This document shows, piece after piece, positions 34,103 through 45,600 of a stretch of DNA of 51,722 bases. Below the pieces are notes generated by a model that saw nothing but the letters and a program-made list of their open reading frames with translations, was not told the DNA's origin and made no database searches. The number at the start of each line of letters is the position of its first letter. Position 1 is the stretch's first letter. A program made the position numbers and the translations under genes. The stretch lies in the NCBI GenBank assembly GCA_022592445.1, contig JABYQR010000316.1:1-51722 (forward strand). The letters run 5' to 3'. This DNA is from Cytidiella melzeri. Its lineage: Eukaryota; Basidiomycota; Agaricomycetes; Polyporales; Irpicaceae.

Positions 34103-37100
34103 CTAAGACAAAGCTAGCTCTGACACAAACTGCACAAGACTGTCCATAGATGCTTGCTCCTCATCACCGTCGAGCGCGTCAATGTCGTCACCGTCGTCCT
34201 CATTGTCCTCATCATCCTTCAGGGGCATAGCAAGAAGTCCATTGGGGAGTTCGGGTATGATTGGCATATATTCTTTGTTGGGCGGACGTGCTTCGCCACC
34301 TAGTCGTGTCCCCGGTCCCTTCACACCAGTATACCCCCTGAGCGCATAGACTTGGTGAATGCGCGTAAGCAGGTGATCGTTTGCCTTCCTGCGCCGCGTG
34401 ATGAAGTCAGAGGTAGCACCTAGGAGGGGGTCGTTGTTGCTGTTGAGACGCCTCAAGACGTCGTCGAAAAGAATAGCCTCGTCGCAGATGGCCGTATGCA
34501 GACGGCGGACTTCAACGTTGAGGCGGCTCACCTCCTCTTGCGCTCGAGCTAAACGATGTCGGAGCTTCATAGCTTCGCGGATCGCTGGCTTGCTCCACGG
34601 TTTGTCGCGGATGTCGTTGCGAGTATCTTGCAGGAGAGTGAACTCTTCGAGGAAATTGAAACTGGCCACGCGGGACCAGTCGAGAGGGGGCCGTGGAGGA
34701 CTGAGCGAGGCGGCAGCAGCATTGTAAGTCTTGACAGCATGCTGAATGGCCTTGCAACGTGTTTGGAGGGACTTTGCGATGTGCGTTCTCATCTTGTAAC
34801 CTGAGAACATGTGTCAGCTTGATCACGGCGTGAACAAAAAGCATACCGGTTTGTGCGACGTTGAGCTTGTGCAACTCAAAGAGCCGCTGGGTCACCAGCT
34901 TTTGCAGCTTGTTGAGAGCGCGGTGATACTTCCTCTCCTTGATGTACTGCAGAGCCTCCATGTACTGCGGCGTGGAAGGTGTCCACCGGGCGGTCAGCCC
35001 CATCTCGACTTCAAGCGCGCAAACGTCCAAGCTGACGCGCTCGTACTGTTCGTTTGCGTGGCGTCTCTCGCTCTCCAGTCGTCGAGTAGAGGCGAGGTCT
35101 TTGCGGTAGCTAGAGGTGCCAGCTTCAGTCGCTGATGGCGTGTAGTGTAAGAACCTGGTGTTTGCTTGCGTTCTCTTCGGCTCCAGGTCTCGGAGTTCCT
35201 GCAGAAGCTCGACGTAGACGACGGTGTGGACGTCGTACTCGTCTTCGTTACCTATCCGCGCAAAGAACCGAAGTTCTTCCTGCTCCCAGCTGTCCATGTC
35301 CGCGTCCGTGATGTTCAGTGACACCATTGCTTCTCGAAGCACCTCGCCGTCGTGCTCGAGGACATCTGTAGCTTGCTTGTAGTTGTTAAGAATGAATGTG
35401 CCAGTATTCAGCGCCTTGTCTTCATCCCATTGTCTGAAGTACGCCTCTAAGAAGAGACGTCGTCGATAGGGAGAGGCGTAGCGGCTGACTGATGCCAGCT
35501 GATTGGAGGCGCTGAATATACGCTCCATGGTCTCGAGATCTTCGAGACCAGCGCCGGTGATGTTGTTGGGGTGAAATTGCATCTGGCAGGTATGACAGTG
35601 ACTGTAGCCGTGGAAGGCGCAGACGCAGAAGTGGCCGTTCTTCTCCGCGAATGTCGGTGCGAGGGAGCTCCGTTGTATGGTGGAAAGGAAAGCACAACCG
35701 ATGTCGTAGCCTCCCAGAGTGTCTTGCCCAATGGTATCCAATACCTTCGCCACCGTTGCAAGAGGATACTTGGCTCTGGAATGTGATGCCCCGGATGATC
35801 AGCGGCGTGACTCAAGCGATAGGTAAATGAACTCACAATTCACCCGACTTGACCATGTCTATAATCCAGAGCACGAGGCCGTGCCGACATGCTGAGGCAA
35901 AGATGCCCGACTCGTCAAATATTGACCACATGCGCTTCGACTCCTCCTTCGCCGCACTCTTCCAATTGTCGACACACTGAGCCAGGAGTTTCTTGCGAAG
36001 GTCGGCAGACTCGGCGGACGCTTCAATGCCATCGACCGCCTCCGCAGGAGGGGGGCTGCCTTCGCGCCGATTTAGACCATCGGTTGGGTCGCCTTCCACC
36101 GTTTGAGCGTGCTCCTCGGGCTCGCGTTCATCGTCCGACATGTCGTCCCCGCCTCGTTTCCTCACTGCCGGGCCTTTGGCCTCTCGACCACGGATCTCGT
36201 TGGCGTACTGGTCGACGAACTGACGAGAGAGGAAGTACGTGCTGTCGTCCAGTACGCGAGTGTCTGCAGCTGTGCGGTCAGCAGTGGTTGCCATTCGTTT
36301 CAAGCTGTTGTTGCCGTCCATGGCATACAGCCGGCTGAAGCGGAGGGGGGGCTCGTTTTCAAGCTGTAAAACATCAGCAGGCGTAAGCGGATCTAAGTCT
36401 ACTTCACATACCACATAACAGCATGCTCGACATGCGTTCCGCGGCCTCCAGTCTGGACCATCCCATCCCAACGTCCCATGCACGAGCTTGTCCACATGTC
36501 TGATGATGCGGAGGTACACTTCGAACGTGTCGCCTATGATTTCTCGTAAATGTCGCGATAGGGCATCTACAGCGCTATCAGTTTAGTAACGGAAGCTGCG
36601 ATATGACCACATACCTGGTAATAATCACACAACACCTTTGTGAACGCCTCCACACTATAAGACGCCTTCCTTTGGCGTAAGCGATACAGCAACTCCAACG
36701 TCTTGATAGAGACTGCAACTGACGGCCTGCTGGGGGTCTTGGCAAGAAAGCCATGTCGCATGAGATCGAGGGCGGGGGAAAGACTGCTGGGGAGGCGAGT
36801 CACTGTGAGCTCTGTCTCACGAGAGAAAAGACAGAGTACGTTGACGGTGTATTCCAGTGTCTCAGCTGTGATCACGGTGATAGGAGCGTCCGGACCTGGC
36901 TGAGTGATCCCATCTGCGGCAGCATTAAGCCCAGATTCATCGACTATTGGCCCCGGCTGCGCAGGGTATATCCATTGAATGTACGTCTGTGTCAGAGGTT
37001 CAAATACGTCCCCCCACGCTTCCTGCTGGCGAACGCGCCGCTGCTGCCATGTCTTCGTCTTACGTCCCCAGCCTCGTTTCCAGCTGCGTAAATAGTCAGC

Positions 37101-37563
37101 TCTGAAAAGGGACGTACAGCTGATACTTGCCGGCTAACATCCTGTATTGCATGGATGAATGTCTCATGCACCCCAAGGTCGCCTCCCTCCATCGCAACGT
37201 CCTCCCACTCCGCTTCTTCCTTCTCTCTACCAGGAAGGACAATAGTCTCAGGTTCGTGCTCGAGTTGGAAGAGATTCTCAACCAGCACATTGCGAGAAGT
37301 CTCGCCGAGTCCTGCCAATACACGATGTGTCAGCTGTGTAGTGGCGACAGACAATGTAAGTGCTTACCTTGCAGCTGCCGTTGTATCCGCTGGCTTGTTT
37401 CCAGACGCTCCTGCGCAACAGCTTGCATCCCTAGACTCCTATTGACAGCCCTCCGCAATCCTCGTGCTTCGGGATGTGCCATTTGTTGTTCACCCGGACA
37501 AGCAAGCCTGGTCCTATGTACTTGCCGAGAACTACGGACTTTCGACGCGTTCGTCTTCGCCAT
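34103..37563 (-). CDS. KDZ transposase, reading frame interrupted
   Basis: Recognised from the ordered blocks QQRRVRQQEAWGD, CRACCYVLENEPPLRFSRLY with AMDGNNSLKR, RMWSIFDESGIFASACRHGL, VKSGELAKYPLATVAKVLD, GGYDIGCAFLST, HGYSHCHTCQ and AGLEDLETMERIFSASN, which I know from KDZ transposases. They include the acidic residues of the RNase H-like core and the Cys/His cluster. The C-terminus ends in a run of acidic residues at 34103. Introns at about 34804-34847, 35754-35836 and 36366-36413 splice in frame. Two places do not. Near 36550 the exon after YYQ reads MPYR and then stops, while another frame continues RHLREIIGDTFEVYL. Near 37100 and at the first intron the N-terminal exons do not join in frame. 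The start at 37563 is the best guess. Confidence 0.8.
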
Positions 37564-37820
37564 TTCTTTGAGAGGTACGTATCACTTGCAGTGCTGAAGA
37601 GAAATAATGTTGAAGAGATCCAGGGGGTTGTGTGGTCGTGTCGACTGCCAGTGCAAGGCCGAAGTTGGTTCAAAGTGCAATAGGCGATCGAGTCGAGTAA
37701 GTGACAGCAATCCATCTAATCTCTGAACGCGCAACTCACCTTCGTTCCAGCTCTGATTCTGCTACGGCGCTCTACGCACTCTTTGTTCACACACCACCTC
37801 GACACTACGCAAGAAACACT

Positions 37821-39179
37821 ATGCCGTTCCATCTTCGCTCACCTGGCCCCAAAACTCCAGCTGAAGATCTTAGGATTCTCTTGATGGGTAGTTGCGGATA
37901 GATGCTGTGTACAGGCCTGAGAGGTAAGTCGTATCAATGGTGATCTATTCTCACTGACTTGAACTTGCTCTCAAAGCTGGCCCCTGTACGCTACTGGCGA
38001 AGGATGGTCAGCATTCCCTATGGCATTTCTATGTCGTAGCGACTACGAAGTGAAGCTACTGCAGCCTCTCGGCCGGTTCTTACGAGCCATGAGGGATTCT
38101 ACGCCCGCACAACAACTCGAGCACATAGATCGGCTTGCGATGCTTCCCTCCCTCGCCTCCTTACTGACAGACAAGGGGAAGTATTATCCAGTGTTGTGTG
38201 GGAACAATGGCCGCGAGTTGATTGGAATGAAATGGCGAGTGATATAGTCAATATGCGTGTCTGGCACGGCTGATGGTGTACACAGGGGCGACGTTCATCA
38301 GTTTTATGATGGTCAAGAGGATCCCAAGCTCAAGCGTCTCGATACGTTAGCCCAGGCCATCAAGTACATGATTGCACGGGGTCAAAACATCGCAGCAGCG
38401 AAAGAGTTAAGTGAAGACTTTGAAGCGTTTACAGCGCGTTTCGATGATCTCGAGTTCAACTATGTGGACGTTCCTCCCATTCCCGCACAGCCTCGAACGC
38501 CGACAGCCAGGGCACGCTCGGCCGCAGTGACCCCCGCACGCTCGGCCGTAGGAACCCCCGCACGCTCGGCCGCAGCAACACCAGTTTGGTCAGCGCAGGT
38601 ATGTAAGAGCACCTCATCGTACAACGAAACCATCTGACCCGTAACACTTCCTGCCATCGTCCAAGCAGGCAAAGGGTTCCAACGCTGTATGTCCATCTGT
38701 CGAGGATGTCGACTCAGAAGACGACAACAAGCCCAGCATGGCTACCAGCAGCGGTGCGAAAGGGAAGAGTGCGATGCAAGCTGGTGAGTACTACAGCTAC
38801 TGTATTGTAATGCAATTGATGACTGAGCTATCTGCTATCAGGTCCGGTTGGCGCAACCGCTCAACCTCTCAAGTACATGAAGCATCGCAACGTCGAAGGC
38901 GACGTACTGTCGGTCAGCCTGGCAGCGCCTCGTGCACGCCGCGGTGAACTGGTCCCCTCCCTTGGCAGCATTATCGACGAATTCGTCGACTCCTTCGGCT
39001 ACGACAACACGTACATTCTCAACGCTTACGACGCTCGCCTGCAGTGCGACACTCAGGACGAGTTCATCTGTGTCATGGGGCCCATCCTCACCGTCATGGA
39101 GGCCAAATGGCTGTGGCGCTGGATCAGCCTACCCCCCGCCGATCGTGCGATGCGCGCCAGAAACTACGCTCGATCTTGA
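37821..39179 (+). CDS. KDZ-element cargo gene A, unknown function
   Basis: It lies head-to-head with the transposase. Blocks are WPLYATGEGWSAFPMAFLC, YEVKLLQPLGRFLRAMRD, GDVHQFYDGQEDPKLKR and a helix QAIKYMIARGQNIAAAKELS. Then comes an Ala/Pro/Thr linker with three ARSAxxTP repeats (38512-38583), an acidic stretch (VEDVDSEDD) and a C-terminal domain with LVPSLGSIIDEFVDSFGYDN and ICVMGPILTVMEAKWLWRW. No known fold was recognised. Introns at about 38240-38285, 38599-38668 and 38784-38841 splice well. Just before WPLYATG the frame needs one extra base in a CCCC run at 37981, so this copy is probably frameshifted. Confidence 0.6.
38512..38583 (+). repeat. three 24-base coding repeats
   Basis: Three tandem units each encode ARSA, two variable residues, then TP in cargo gene A. 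The copies differ at a few bases. Confidence 0.8.
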
Positions 39180-39306
39180 TGCCCTCTCAAATTGCAGATA
39201 CTATTCCCTCTCCTGTTAGCATACGTGGCTTCATTCTTACTGTTGTTGATTTTGGTAGCCCTGCAATGCAAACGTGACCACGTTGACTGTGCGAACTTCC
39301 AGTGTG

Positions 39307-41029
39307 ATGGAGGGCAGGCCAGCAAAAACCTTAGCCAGCGCGTGTCTCGTGGTGTGCTTTCAAACCCTCCCCTTGGCGCGTGGAACACCGTCGTCGCTAT
39401 GGTCGTCGTCGTCTCAAAAGCCCAGCGGTACTTCAAAGGTACCCGGACCATACTTGCCTCGAAGCCTCGCGTCCCCTGGCGTTACAGAACCAAGGTACAA
39501 AAAACGCAGACTAAGTCTTTGACTCCCGCAGAAAAGAAGACACGCTCCGACCAAAGGAAGAGCAAGAATGAATTTGCCAACAAGAAGCTCGACGACGCGT
39601 TATTACAAGTGTGGAAACTTGCAGAGGCTTTGTTTGAGGACGTTGGCACCAACAGTGTCAAATACTGGTATGAACGCCTCCTCCAACAGTCCGGTAACAA
39701 GAAGCACACGCGTCAGACAAGTCGCTGGAACGCGTTCGTGTCTAAGGAGATGAAACTGAGGAATGACGGTACGTGTTTCTCTAGTGTGGATGATACGCCG
39801 CGCTTTGATACTGATGGTCCTGTACCCAGCCCTCCCTCTCGGTGTTCCTCGGCCAAAGGTCAACGACTTGATCACGATATTCGCGACGTTTGGAAGGCGA
39901 TGTCCAAGGAGGAGCAAGCCGAAGCGACTGAAGACGAGCTGGTACGGCTCGCAGAGGTCAAGGACATGAAGAAGACTGCTGTACATCATGTCTCGCTGAA
40001 CGCGTTTCACGACGCACGAGCAACACTTGCAAGCGTTCAGGGCCAGGTAAGTGCTCGGGATGGATGAGACATACACGGCTAATGCACGCCAACAGATGGA
40101 GGCTCTTCATAACCGCACGGGATTAGAGATCCTGTTGGTGGCTGTTCGCTCAGACAGCCAATCAGTCGTCGTCCCTCAAGTCTGGACAACTGGAGATCGT
40201 GTCGCGAGTTCTTCCAGCTCACAAACAAATGTCTATTGCAGACTTCGCCGGAAAGCTCGAGTGTTTTTGTCTTAGCGGTATGCAAGGTGAGTTTTTGCGC
40301 TCATGTTAGTTGTGTGATCATAGCGCTCACCTCATTTGTTAGGAACTGCCAACACGTACCATAACGAGCTCATGCACTGAAGAGCAAGACTAGCAAGCTC
40401 ATATACACGAGCTCGGTGAGTTACGTTCTACGGTGTACCATCACAATGTCTGATGCTCGATTACAGTCAAAATCGCTCTTCCGAAGAAGGTCGGCCGGAT
40501 GCTCTACACAACTTCAAGGAACACATCACGACAAGTAGGGTATTGTGTCATGAACTGGCCACTCCCTCAATTTGTTGCGCCCGGCACCATTGGCTCTCGG
40601 CTCGAGCTACAAACTCTGTACAACGCGTGGTTGTCGGGCTCGACCTACTTTCGCAAGTTCACCCGAGACAGCTGGAAATATGGGAGCAACAGTGCAGCCT
40701 CACTGGTGGCTCGCCCTCAGTACACAGCAGGTGAGACATCGACGTTTCTCCCGGCAACCAGTCTCCGGCAGGCGATTCTTCCTCTGCCATACCCGCAGGT
40801 ATCCCCTATCCGCCTCTAGCCCGGTATCGCCCCGCTCAATGAACCAGGACCGTCAACCGTGTCGCCGCAGACTGGTGTCTTCTCCGTCAGCAATACCCCC
40901 CTCGTTGGCAGAAAGCCCAGAAAGCAACGTTCGGACAAGGGAAAGAAGAGGGGTCCCAGCGCGAAGTCGAGAGCGAAGCAGGCCTCCGAAAATGTCCCTG
41001 CTGGAGACGGAGCTTCTACCTCCATGTGA
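39307..41029 (+). CDS. KDZ-element cargo gene B, possible HMG-box-like protein
   Basis: Basic N-terminal part, then KLDDALLQVWKLAEALFEDV and SVKYWYERLLQQSGNK. A helical region TSRWNAFVSKEMKLRND with DHDIRDVWKAMSKEEQAEAT resembles an HMG box in pattern. NAFHDARATLASVQ, ALHNRTGLEILLVAVRSD, MSIADFAGKLECFCLSGM and GTIGSRLELQTLYNAWLSG follow. The C-terminus is Lys/Arg-rich (GRKPRKQRSDKGKKRG) and ends at TGA 41027-41029. Frame breaks are seen near 39520, 40200, 40227 and 40378, so this copy cannot be translated whole. I recall similar proteins beside KDZ transposases in other mushroom genomes. The start is uncertain (39307 or later). Confidence 0.55.
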
Positions 41030-41235
41030 GACATAGAGTCATTGGGACCTGCCGACTTTGTTAGTAGACCTCTGTACTGCTGCGTGCGCTGTGATGTTTC
41101 CGCCCTCCCTGTTGCCAATAGATCATGCTGCCAAGCGTTTCGCAATTGATCAGCAGACGCCGCCCTCTGATGAGTAACAAGGACATCGCGACACCTTGGT
41201 GAGCGTAGCGCCGGGCGTAGTGGTGCACACATTGA

Positions 41236-42321
41236 GTTTTCATGCGCATACTTGCATCCTCGCGCGGATTCGCGTGGCTGGCACAACATATAATACAAAC
41301 AAAATCTGTTGTATATATTTGTAGTCATACATACAGGCAGTAACTAATCTAACAGAGCAGAGAGCAGTGAGGGTCAAAGAGAACAAGGTGAAAGAAGATT
41401 TGGCATGGCATTGGGAGGGGCGGGAGGGGCGGGAGGTAGAGGTTGAGGAACGCCAACAACAATGGCGTTGATGGAGGGGTGGGCATCAACGACGGGAGAA
41501 CAGGACGGCAGAAGAGTGGCGAGAGGTACGCCATCATAGGGAAGGGAGCGCCAGCGGAAGGGCACGACGAAGAACCGGACATAAGGGAGCGCCACAAGGA
41601 AGGCGCCAAGGCACCAGGGGAGGGGGGGCGGGAGAACAGTGGCGAGGAAGAGCCTGTCGAGTGACGTTGATGGAGGGATGTTGTGATGGAGAGGGGAGCG
41701 CCGGAGGGATGATGGAGGAGCGGAAGAACGGCAGGGAACGAGGTACTGATGGGAGACGTCACTGATAACAGGGGAGCGCCAGAGAGAGGGCGGGGGCGGG
41801 AGGGCGGGAGGGCGGCGGGGAAGGTAGCATGTCGACGACAGTGATGTTGATGGAGAGATGTCGTGATGGAGAGGGGAGCGCCGAAGGGATGATGGAAGAG
41901 CGGAAGAACGGCAGGGAACGAGGTACTGATGGGAGACGTCACTGATAACAGGGGAGCGCCAGAGAGAGGGCAGGGGGCGGGAGGGTGGCGGGGAAGAAGG
42001 CAGCGACGGAGGACACTCAGTAATGATGGGCGACACTCAGTATTGATGGGAGAAACTTGACGTTGAGAGGGGCGTGCTATGTTGATGGGAGAACCACGGT
42101 CTAGACAGGCTCACGTCATCACACTATGTTTGGTAACATGTCACATGCTTATCAAAACACTTGAAACCGGCTGCCGCTAGTCTTTACTCTACAGGGAATA
42201 AAACATTATCTGGCTGTTTATTACTTAGTATGCGCTCCTTAGCCAAGATGGGCATGTAAGCCTGGCAAAGGGGGGGCGCTTGCCAGGCTTACACACCTTT
42301 GTATGGGGGAGGTCCAGGTGG
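41236..42321 (-). repeat. right terminal inverted repeat
   Basis: About 1086 bases, the inverted partner of 33095-34060. Relative to the left arm it has an extra segment of about 100 bases near 41365-41500. The shared parts differ by only scattered changes, mostly at the inner end. Confidence 0.9.
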
Positions 42322-42610
42322 CTTTGTACCACTGAGTCCATTACGAGTAACGACACCGCGAAGCCGAAAATGAAGCATAGATGCCGGTAAGCGCGCATCA
42401 GTTTAACAGAAGGACCCCAGCTACTCCCCAGGTGCTCAGGCATTGCCGGGGTCCGTATACCTCATAGTCTCGTAGTGGCACACGACCAACCCTTCAGGCA
42501 GCAAATATCATTAAAGCCTCGCTCCTCCAGCAGGGCCGCTGCAGTACATCCTTACACAAAGCTCACGGCCTCGACAACCAACATTTCATGTCTTTTTACT
42601 GATTTTTATC

Positions 42611-45600
42611 ATGTCTCAGAGTCCTAGCAAGCACCAGCGCGACACCACCAGCAGTAGCAGCATCTCGCATTGGGACAGAAATTCGCGCTCCCGGATGTCC
42701 TTGTTCAAGTCTTCAGACTCTCCAAGGCCATCCTCAAGACTGACCAGCAGGTCTACAACCCCCTCCCCGAATGGCTCTCACTCGGACTTGTCTGCGGCAA
42801 CAGATCCTGTGCGGCCTCCCATAATTCTCGGAATATGTGCCATGGACGTGAAGGCTCGTTCCAAGGCAATGCGGGAGATATTGACACGGCTCGTCGAACG
42901 ATCTCGAGGAGCGATCGATGTCAAGGTTTTTGGAGACAAGGTCATATTGGACGAAGGTATAACATCCAATCCGGCTCCTGTCTATTCCCTCTCAGCTCAC
43001 TCGTTACCGTTCTTCAGACGTCGAAAACTGGCCGCGCTGCGATGTTCTCATCTCATTTTTTTCGACGGATTTCCCCCTCGACAAGGCCATCTCTTACGTA
43101 AAACTCCGACAACCTTTCTGTATTAACGACCTACCCCCTCAAGCGTTGCTTTGGGATCGTCGCCTGGTCGGCGCTGTGCTGGATCACGTAGGTGTACCCA
43201 CTCCGCGCCGTCTTGAGGTCTCGCGAGACGGAGGCCCGAAAGTAGATCCAGAGCTCCGTGCACTCATGAAGGAACGTCTCGGAATCACTCTCGGCGGGTT
43301 CCAGGTCACTCCAGAGGTAACGTTGAGCGAAGATGGCAATGCGATCATCATCGACGACCAGGTTCTTGAGAAACCATTCGTGGAAAAACCAGTCAGTGGC
43401 GAGGACCACAACGTGTACATCTACTTTCCTGGCGGCCACGGCCGTCGCCTCTTCAGAAAGGTGCGAAGATCGCATCTCCTCTCACTAAATGGCAATTAAA
43501 CGCTCGTGATAATCAGGTTGGGAACAAGTCAAGCGAGCTTGATCCCACTCTAACCACCCGCGTACCGATGGATCCTACATTTACGAACAATTCATAGATG
43601 TCGACAATTCCGAAGACATCAAAGTGTATACCGTAGGTAAAGAGTACACGCACGCCGAAACGCGCAAATCTCCCAGTTGTCGACGGACTTGTGCGTCGTA
43701 ACACCGAAGGGAAAGAGATACGGTAAGCATTAAGTCCATTCTATATCCTAACTGCAGCTGATCGCGACGTCATCTGTGGTTCCATGGTGGATCTCTACGG
43801 TGAAGCTTTATCACCAATCTGAGTGACGCAGAGAAGGTTTGGGCTGCAAAGATAAGCGAAGGGTTTCGGTCAGATGGTCTGTGGTTTCGACATGTTGAGA
43901 TGTGAAGGAGGTCAGAAGAGCCAAGTAATTGATGTCAACGGGTGGAGCTTCGTCAAGGGCAACGAGTCGTATTATGGTATGGCGCTCTTCCTCTATACGA
44001 CATTCTATTGACATTCCGTTGCAGACAAGGCTGCAGAGATACTCGCAAAATGTGCATGCAGGTCTCCTCGTCTCCAGAGCGCCCACTAGGTGCCGCGGAG
44101 TCTACGCCTGTTGAGGCGCCTACATGGTTGTTGAAAGCAAATGTGACCGTCTTCCGGCACGCGGATCGTACGCCCAAACAAAAGTTGAAGTTCAACTTCC
44201 CCATCGGCGAACGATGGACACAGCCATTTGTGCGGCTGCTGAACGGCGAGAAGGAGGAGATCATTCTTCGCGAACGAACGCAACTCAGCCTCATTGCGAC
44301 GGCCGTGGAGGAGGCCAAGGGTCTGGGTGCTGATGGCGATGACCTCGCGAAACTGACCCAGCTGAACAACGCGCTGTTCAGCAAGATCGAGCTGCCTGGA
44401 ACCAAAGCCCAGCTGAAGCCTGTCTATTCCAAGAAGCAACCCGGTCAGATCAGGAAATTGACGAAGCTCACCTTGGTGGTTCAAATGGGGCGGAGAGGTA
44501 TGAGCGTCATTGATCATAACTTCTTTGGGCCATAGCTTACCCAAACCGTTTCTAGTTCACTCATTCTGCGAGATACCAGTCGCGCGATCTCGGAGAAAAC
44601 ATGAAGAAGGACATCTCGATCATGAGTAAGGTCTTACCCCACGCCGCGAGGGAATCTTGTGCTAATACCATGCCCCAGACAAGGAGGTTTCTCAAGAACG
44701 TCAAGGTTCGCTCCTCTGATTCTCCGTGCACCTCGACCGTGTCGCAGCCCGCTCAACCACTCACAAACCTCAGATCTACACCTCATCCGAGCGGCGTGTG
44801 GTGGCGTCGGCTGAAATCTTCGCTGCTGCCCTTTTTGACACCCTCCGCGATAATTACAGCACACCCCACAGCACACCCCACACCCCTCCCACCTCGCGTT
44901 CATCTGTGGAGAGCACTAGCCCCGTGGGTTCGCAAGGCTCGAGCCGCACCCGCGACTCTTCCCAATTCTCCAACTACGGCAGAATACCCAAGCTCATCGT
45001 TCGAAAGGACTTGTTGGACGACTCCAATGCCGCTAAGGACTTGACGGACGACGTTAAGAAGCGGCTCAAGATACTGCTGCGGCCAGGTGAGCCTGAGAAG
45101 CGTCCGGAGCTGACTTGGCCGAAGAGTATGAAGAAGGAACCGGTGGAGGTTGTGAAGGTCTGTTTATTGCAGGTATTACATGAGGAGTGGTTCGCATGCG
45201 TTCTCATACTGTCTATGAAACCCATAGGAAGTGATAGACTTGCTATCTTCGTTTCGAGAAATCATGCACCGGAACTGGGAGACCCTGGACGTGGACAAAA
45301 TTCAAGAGCGATGGTGTGTGTTGCACTCTTTTCCAGTTAGAGAATGCCGTAAAGGGGCAACAACGCTGACACCACGCTGTGTCCATGCAGGTGCTGCGGC
45401 GACGAGCCGTGGTTGTTCCGCGAACGTTGGGAAAAGCTGTTTGAGGATTTCTGCGACGTGAAGCAAGAAAAGTTTGATCCGTCTCGCGTGCGTTTTCCAT
45501 TTTCTCTTTTATCATTGTCCCATCTGACGACGTGCGATAGGTATCCGAACTGTATGATACCATCAAGTACTGCGCCCTGCACCATCGCACGTTCTTGTTC

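Larger units (their letters stand above)
33095..42321. mobile_element. KDZ-class DNA transposon with 1-kb terminal inverted repeats
   Basis: The two ends (33095-34060 and 42321-41236) are inverted copies of each other, nearly identical for most of their length. Inside are a minus-strand KDZ transposase and two plus-strand genes. The outermost bases are CCACCTGGACCTCCCCC, followed by a palindrome of TGTAAGCCTGGCAA type around a C run. The flanks (CCAAATTT before, CTTTGTAC after) show no target-site duplication. KDZ elements are known to have expanded in Agaricomycetes and to carry extra genes, sometimes TET/JBP dioxygenases; no such gene is present here. Confidence 0.9.

Noticed and set aside
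37821..41029. TET/JBP dioxygenase cargo, known from other KDZ elements
   Set aside because: No HxD iron motif or dioxygenase-like block was found in either cargo gene.
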